Part shown: positions 58,346 to 64,000 of the stretch, one piece after another
How positions within the stretch are numbered: the first letter of the stretch is position 1
Layout: each line of letters opens with the position of its first letter
Origin: Nemopilema nomurai
Lineage: Eukaryota > Cnidaria > Scyphozoa > Rhizostomeae > Rhizostomatidae
DNA: 64,000 bases
Assembly: GCA_003864495.1 (NCBI GenBank)
Contig: ML133380.1
Location: 124,001-188,000 of the forward strand
Direction: 5' to 3'
Made by a program: the position numbers and the translations under genes
The notes under the pieces: model-generated
The model's input: the letters and a program-made list of their open reading frames with translations, nothing else
Told to the model about the DNA's origin: nothing
The model's database searches: none

Positions 58346-61300
58346 ATAAACTGAAGTCACGGTGAGCTGTAAGCTTCTAAAGCCACATCATGCGAAATTC
58401 AAACCGCCAAAGACAACAAGCAAAGAGAAGATAGTTTTATCATACATACTCTTCTAATTCTCCTTTTGGACTGTGTATGCGATGATGCCAGGAAGGCGGC
58501 GATGTACATGCACGTGTGACCAGGTTCAACGGAAACACCATAAACTGAGAACGGAGGTCGCATACAGTAAGACAGCAACAGACATGAGAAATCAGAAACA
58601 GTTGCAATCAACGTTCATGGTCGATGGCGAAAGCGGGATCATCCTTCTTGGATTTACTCGACTGAGCCAGATTTGAAATGGCTGCTATCGCATACACCTT
58701 GCTGGCTTTAAGTTCAAATACGACTGTGGAATGTTTTCGATTCCGTCGAAATTATCCACCATAAGGAATAATTTGGAAGGAATCCAGCCTATGGAATTCA
58801 CATTTGAGAGTTGGCAGCCTGGGTCTTAATGAAAAATAGCACAGCCAATTAAGCTCTTATTGGTAAGCAGATTGGAGCCAGGGATTAATGGACGCTTTCA
58901 GGCTATCAGAAGTGGCCATTTTGAGATTCGTTTTATAAACAGAGGATTGTCTGAACATGAGAAAACGGATCCCAGAAGCGTGTTATCAAAGAATGAGATT
59001 TGAATTGGCAGTTTCCATCTGTTTAGCGCAAACGCGTTTAGCGAAGATTTCCCAGGGCTTTCTTGACGCCATTATTCATGGAGCCTAGGCCATGAATCAA
59101 AGCAGTGGAAACAATGCTGTGGTGATTGGTCAGACAACTGAACGCTGTGATGAAAACTGTTGCTTTCATATGGCACTTTGTAGTCAGTCTAAATTGACAA
59201 TTGTCCATACAGACGAGAAAATCTGCATTGTATTGGCTACAGTTTTAGTTCAACGAAAATAGATTCTTCCCAATGGAAGGATGGATTTGCGAGCAAAAAG
59301 CCTAGCTTGCGCAAATAATGTTTGCCAATAGGGCTATGAAGGCTAAAACCTCTAATGCATACTAAAATGAACTGTTTTTTGCCTAGCTACCTACAAAATG
59401 CATGTCTTAATCTGACTGCTTTGCAAATGGTTACCAAACCTAAAAAAATCAGCTGCGCAGGAGTGCACTTGCGTTTCATATGACGTCAGTCACGCTGTAA
59501 AAAAATCATCTGCTCAGAAAATTCACTCAGAAGGATTTCATAGAACATCAAAAGTCGGCTGCTTTTTCAATCAAGAGTATCCCTTTGCAAAATCTCAGCA
59601 CGTTTGACGTTGAAACGTTTAGCAGATCCCAAAAGATTTAACTTGCAATTCTTTGCACGCCTTTGCGTGTATGCATTGTTTAATGTCTGTTTGAATCAGA
59701 TCTTGCTGAGCAATGCAAGAATGATTCTCTAGAGCGTCGAGTTTTATCCTGTTTCTGGCAGTCTGTTTCGAGGATGCCAATTAAACTGGTCAGTGGCAAC
59801 ACGGCGTGATAGAATGCGTCCTACAGCGCGGATCAAAGCAAGCCTAGAACTGTCCGCTTCTAAAGCAATGCTTAGCGCTATTTTTAGTTTTTCTTTTGTT
59901 TATGTCAGAGAAGAACAGAATTGGAAGCAGCTATTTTTAAACTCAAATGACCGCGAATAGTTCATATTGAGACACAGAAAAATGACTGTTGCTTGTTCTA
60001 ACAAGTCCGTAGTGAATGAGTCTACTTGACTATCAAAGATAGGGAGCCCGATTTGGAGTGCCATTTTGGTACACATCAAAGTGAGACATCGTGTTAAGAA
60101 TTATTATCCACTGGACCCTTAAGACTGCCATTCCTTCTCGTCACTCTGCCTTTAGGAACCCCATTTCATATTTTCATATTCCCTTTAGGTGCTCTCTATC
60201 TATTTTTTCTATGTTAGGCCTCCTTTAACTATTTCAGCTTTCTTTCAACTTTTCATTTGAACATTATTTCCTGATGACCGGCCAACCGTCTTTGCAAATG
60301 GCGCCATCATTATGCAATATTTTAGCTGCACGCTTAAGCTCTGTCAAACAATGTCCGACTCTGAACATTTGAACTATTTAAACAACCCTTTTAGTCGTTC
60401 TTTGCATCTTCCATACATCAAACAACATAGCATGTATGTAATGAAAACTAGAAGAACCACTTTGAAGTCAGTTATGTTTGTTTATTTGATGGATTTGCAA
60501 CGCGAGGCAGTGCCAATACATGGCGCCGTTGAAACAGCAAGTTGAAACCAAACCACTTGCCAATTTGAAAGTCAACTCAGGATTAAAGAAACTTCGTCTT
60601 CCAGAAAACGCTTTCTAAGATCTTGCAGTTCTTTACTTCCATTTAGAGCTTTTCTGCTTTCAGAGAGATAAACATCCTTCATCTGTCATGTTTATGAGGA
60701 ACTCCTCCGCAAAGAATCAAACATCATCAACGTTCGCAATGAATCAGACACAAAATGAAAGAGGATCCCTACAGAAAATATCTATTATATACGGAGAAGC
60801 TTATATTTTGTTAAATTGTCTACTCCAGCTTTTGCGCGAAACACAAAATGCTCTAATTGTAGAATAAATAACAAAGAAATCACTTCAAAGCCGCCAGGCG
60901 ATTCGTTTAACTCCAATAACGATTTAATGTTGATCCAGGTGAAATCCTTCGACTTCAAAAACATACTAAACGAATGTTTAAACCAAACTGCTATGATTGA
61001 CATTTTCTTTGCGCGTTGCTTGAAATTGCGCGTTCCAACAACTTGAGTTTTGAATTAAAAAAACTTCACTTGAATTCTCCACGCTATAGTTCCTCCAAGC
61101 AAAACACTAGCATCGCAAAAACTAAAGAAAATACTTTTAAAAAGCTGATGAACAAACGTACCTGGTATAGTGTGAGAAGATCTTGTCTGTTGGCTGCTTT
61201 GATGCGACTGATTTTTAAGCCTGTCTTGATCACTCGATCGAGGAGAAATGGCCTGAAAGTATACACTGCGCTCTTTATTGCAAGCCAAACAATGAATCGA

Positions 61301-64000
61301 TGTCTCATTAATTTTTCACGGGCTTTCGCTATTCTTGGATGACACGTCCGTTTTGCGAATTTGAAGCAGAAGAATGGCTTACGGTTTTCAGAAGAATATT
61401 CGCCTTTGTTGAGTGCAATTTCATAGTCTCTTTATAAAGCAGAAACGATGTTAAGATTTTTATTAAACTTCATATCGTGCACACCCCTTCGAGTTAAATG
61501 TCATTTACCATGACGCTTCTTAAATTCATGCAGATGAAGAGAACTTTAATGATGACAAAAGATCAAAATAAACTTTGCCAGAAAGAAGTGAGAATAGTAA
61601 ACCAGCTTTTGGTGTTTCAACTGTTAAATTTAAGTGAAGTTGCAGACGTTGCTATCGGCTACTGTGCAAATAAATGAAGAAAGTCTGGTAGCAAATTAAA
61701 TAGCCTATAGAATAAAAGATTGCGTAATGTTTTGTTGATAAAGGAACAATGGATGCCCGCTTCATAATGGCGATTTTGCCTTTTTATCTTGGAAAAGGGA
61801 GATTGAAATAAGTAATAATCACAGCAATAGTTGCAATACTAAAAATATTATAAGGCGAAGGGTAGACAAAGGTGTGACTGATTTTGGCGAATCTTTGATT
61901 GGTTGATGACGTGTGCAAGTAGATGGAAATGAATTTGTTTTCAGGACACAATAAAAGCGCATCACCATAGCAACGGCAGCCTCGATCTGCTGAACTGCGC
62001 CAAATCAAGGCTATGAAACGGAAATGCTTTCATGATTAAACAGCAACCACAACAACAGATACCAGTGCTGAGGATGCAAGATGCCACTGTAATGCTCTCG
62101 CGCTCTACAAATCACGAAGCGTTCGACTATGTCCAGTTATGGCGATTCCTTCTATGTAGAAGTGCACTTTCAGCCTTCAGATTCCAGAAATAAAGCTTCT
62201 TTTTGGATTTGATAGTTGATATATTTATCTCTTGACCGGCTAAAGATCCCGCAATGCTTGGCTTTGGGCCTAACGCGTATTAGCCATTCAAATCTGTAGA
62301 ATTAGAATACAGGGGATTTTGTGTAACATTTAAGCCCAAACGGCTATTCTCAGCTTCAAGATCATTTCCTACCACAGTTCATATATTCTACGGTTGAAAG
62401 CCCAGATGTTGCTTTACAATGCCTTTTAAACAAAAGACATCAGATTTTATTATATCGAAAATGAGGCAATCAAGAACTTAACATCTGTACAGTATTGCAT
62501 TTGCTGGGCCATTGATACTGATTTACAAGTAGCGACTAAAAACAAACGAACCAGCGAACAGCTAGATTTTAAACCACATTCAACAACATTTTTCATCGAC
62601 TTATTTTACGAATGTTCACAATACAAATGCGTCCAAAAGCGGCCTTGTTTCATAGAAAGTATTGCGTCTTTCGAATAGCCTTGTCTTATTCGAAGGCACG
62701 TGTCATATGAAGGAAGGCAATGCATGCCTTCAAAAATTAGGTCGCATTTCTTTTTCCGAGCATTTCTTTGTCATTGCTTACACATTGCAAGTAATTTGGG
62801 TAGAGGGTTTTGTTTAATAAGATAACATCCAAAGGTTGAATATCAAATCAGCAATACCATTGAAGGTGCAGTGTCCAAAGGACTGGCTTTTGCATTTGAC
62901 TTGCAAAATGATCCTTCTATGTTCATACTTGAACGCCATCTGACTTTGGCAAATCAAATTTTGGTTGCACATTGGCAGCCATTTTAAGCCAAATACACAT
63001 GGAAACCGCTTTGAAATTGACACACAGACTAAGGCGATAGATCAATACGTCTTGAGTGGCGATTGCAAAAAGACAATGCATGCTATCTTTATTTAGCAAA
63101 GATAGCCAAATAAATAACTGGACTTGAAGAAATAAAAGGATAGAAATTGAACAGACGTTTTTAATCTTGCTTTTTTGATACTAACCAGCAGACGTCGCAG
63201 CTCAAAGACGCCTTCGCTGTTCTGGAGCCGAATTACCACCAAACAAGATAAAGTCTCGATCAGTTTAGACTAAATTTTACACAAAGGAACCCCAAGGGTG
63301 AAAGAGTGGAAATATTCTTTTCTTAATGGTCTTAGATTCCTTCAAAACAATTGCGGTTGCCAGCGCAGATTGAAAAGACACTGTTGGGGTCGATGCAACA
63401 AGATAAGAATGCTGACACACAAAATTGCAAATAGAGTTTTAACAATGCTAAAAACTTACGCCAATAATCTTTTGAGCCAAGCAACATATTATAGTTCTAT
63501 TAATTTCAGAATCTTTGGCTTAATCAGCTGCCTTCATCTAAATAAAAATCTCACTTTTTTAACAAGACCAACCGATTTCTTAAAACAGATTAATCCCATT
63601 CTTTGTCCCGTTTCTTTCGAATACAATAGATATACCTGCCTCATAGTTTCAAATCACAGACAACAAATAAAGTTTAAAAAGTCACCTATTTCTACTCTCT
63701 TTGTAAACATGCTCTTTGTTTTTGAGAAATTTGATATCAGCCTCTAAGATTTAATTTCCAACATGGCTTTCAATGCTTTCGTACTTATGTTGTTTGCGGA
63801 CGAAAATTGTGTTTGATTTCACTTGCAGCAATACCTCTAGCCTTTAAAAGCCACATAACTTCGCAAAAAGCTACTTGCACGTGAATTGAATGCAGCCCAT
63901 TCATAAAATACTACTTGAGCGTATATTGACTGCAGCGAAAACAAACAAGGCGACTTGTCCTTGCTGAAGCGGGTAAATGGCCTGCTTAATATTTCGGATT
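58346..64000. other. Gene-free region to the window end
   Basis: About 5.7 kb. No exon, RNA gene or transposon is supported. The longest open frame (63298-63747, plus, GTG start) has no recognisable domain and the AT-biased composition of its surroundings. Confidence 0.5.

Noticed and set aside
63298..63747. 149-residue plus-strand frame near the window end.
   Set aside because: GTG start, no domain, AT-driven composition; no exon signals seen.

Overview
The window is animal (metazoan) nuclear DNA: AT-rich, with short GT-AG introns, single-exon and many-exon genes, a satellite array, a Ty3/Gypsy retrotransposon, a tRNA-derived SINE and a hAT-type MITE. No bacterial operon structure is seen. 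Gene content (HORMA-domain meiotic protein with a PHD finger, MOB2-like kinase activator, FAM124-like protein, class A GPCR) together with a Mag-lineage element suggests an early-branching invertebrate, most likely a cnidarian such as a coral or sea anemone. The organism is an inference; I could not run a search.

Layout. 1-8061: a tandem satellite of about 176 bp per unit (about 20 units, running off the left edge), split by a complete, young LTR retrotransposon on the minus strand (1242-5818; 5-bp target duplication TTTAC). 8484-9882: a three-exon plus-strand gene for a 123-residue single-pass membrane protein I do not recognise. 10753-11763: a minus-strand FAM124-like gene, convergent with the previous one. 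11800-29200: about 17 kb with no gene I can support, only short tandem repeats. 29205-38991: a minus-strand gene reconstructed here from at least 28 coding exons. It encodes a HORMAD1/Hop1-type meiotic chromosome-axis protein carrying a HORMA domain, an acidic linker, a PHD finger and a winged helix. 41435-43319: a five-exon minus-strand MOB2-like gene. 43320-52330: mostly gene-free, with a possible small DNA-transposon relic, a tandem duplication and a SINE. 52332-53465: an intronless minus-strand class A GPCR. 53470-64000: no gene recognised, but a 441-bp hAT-like MITE with perfect 8-bp target duplications.

The genes do not form one pathway: the neighbours are a meiotic axis protein, a Hippo/NDR-kinase cofactor, a receptor, a glyoxalase-fold protein and a small membrane protein, as is normal for an animal genome. 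The most informative result is the HORMAD gene. Its exon phases join without a break over 28 exons, and it keeps the PHD plus winged-helix chromatin-binding region known from fungal Hop1, which vertebrate HORMAD1/2 lack.
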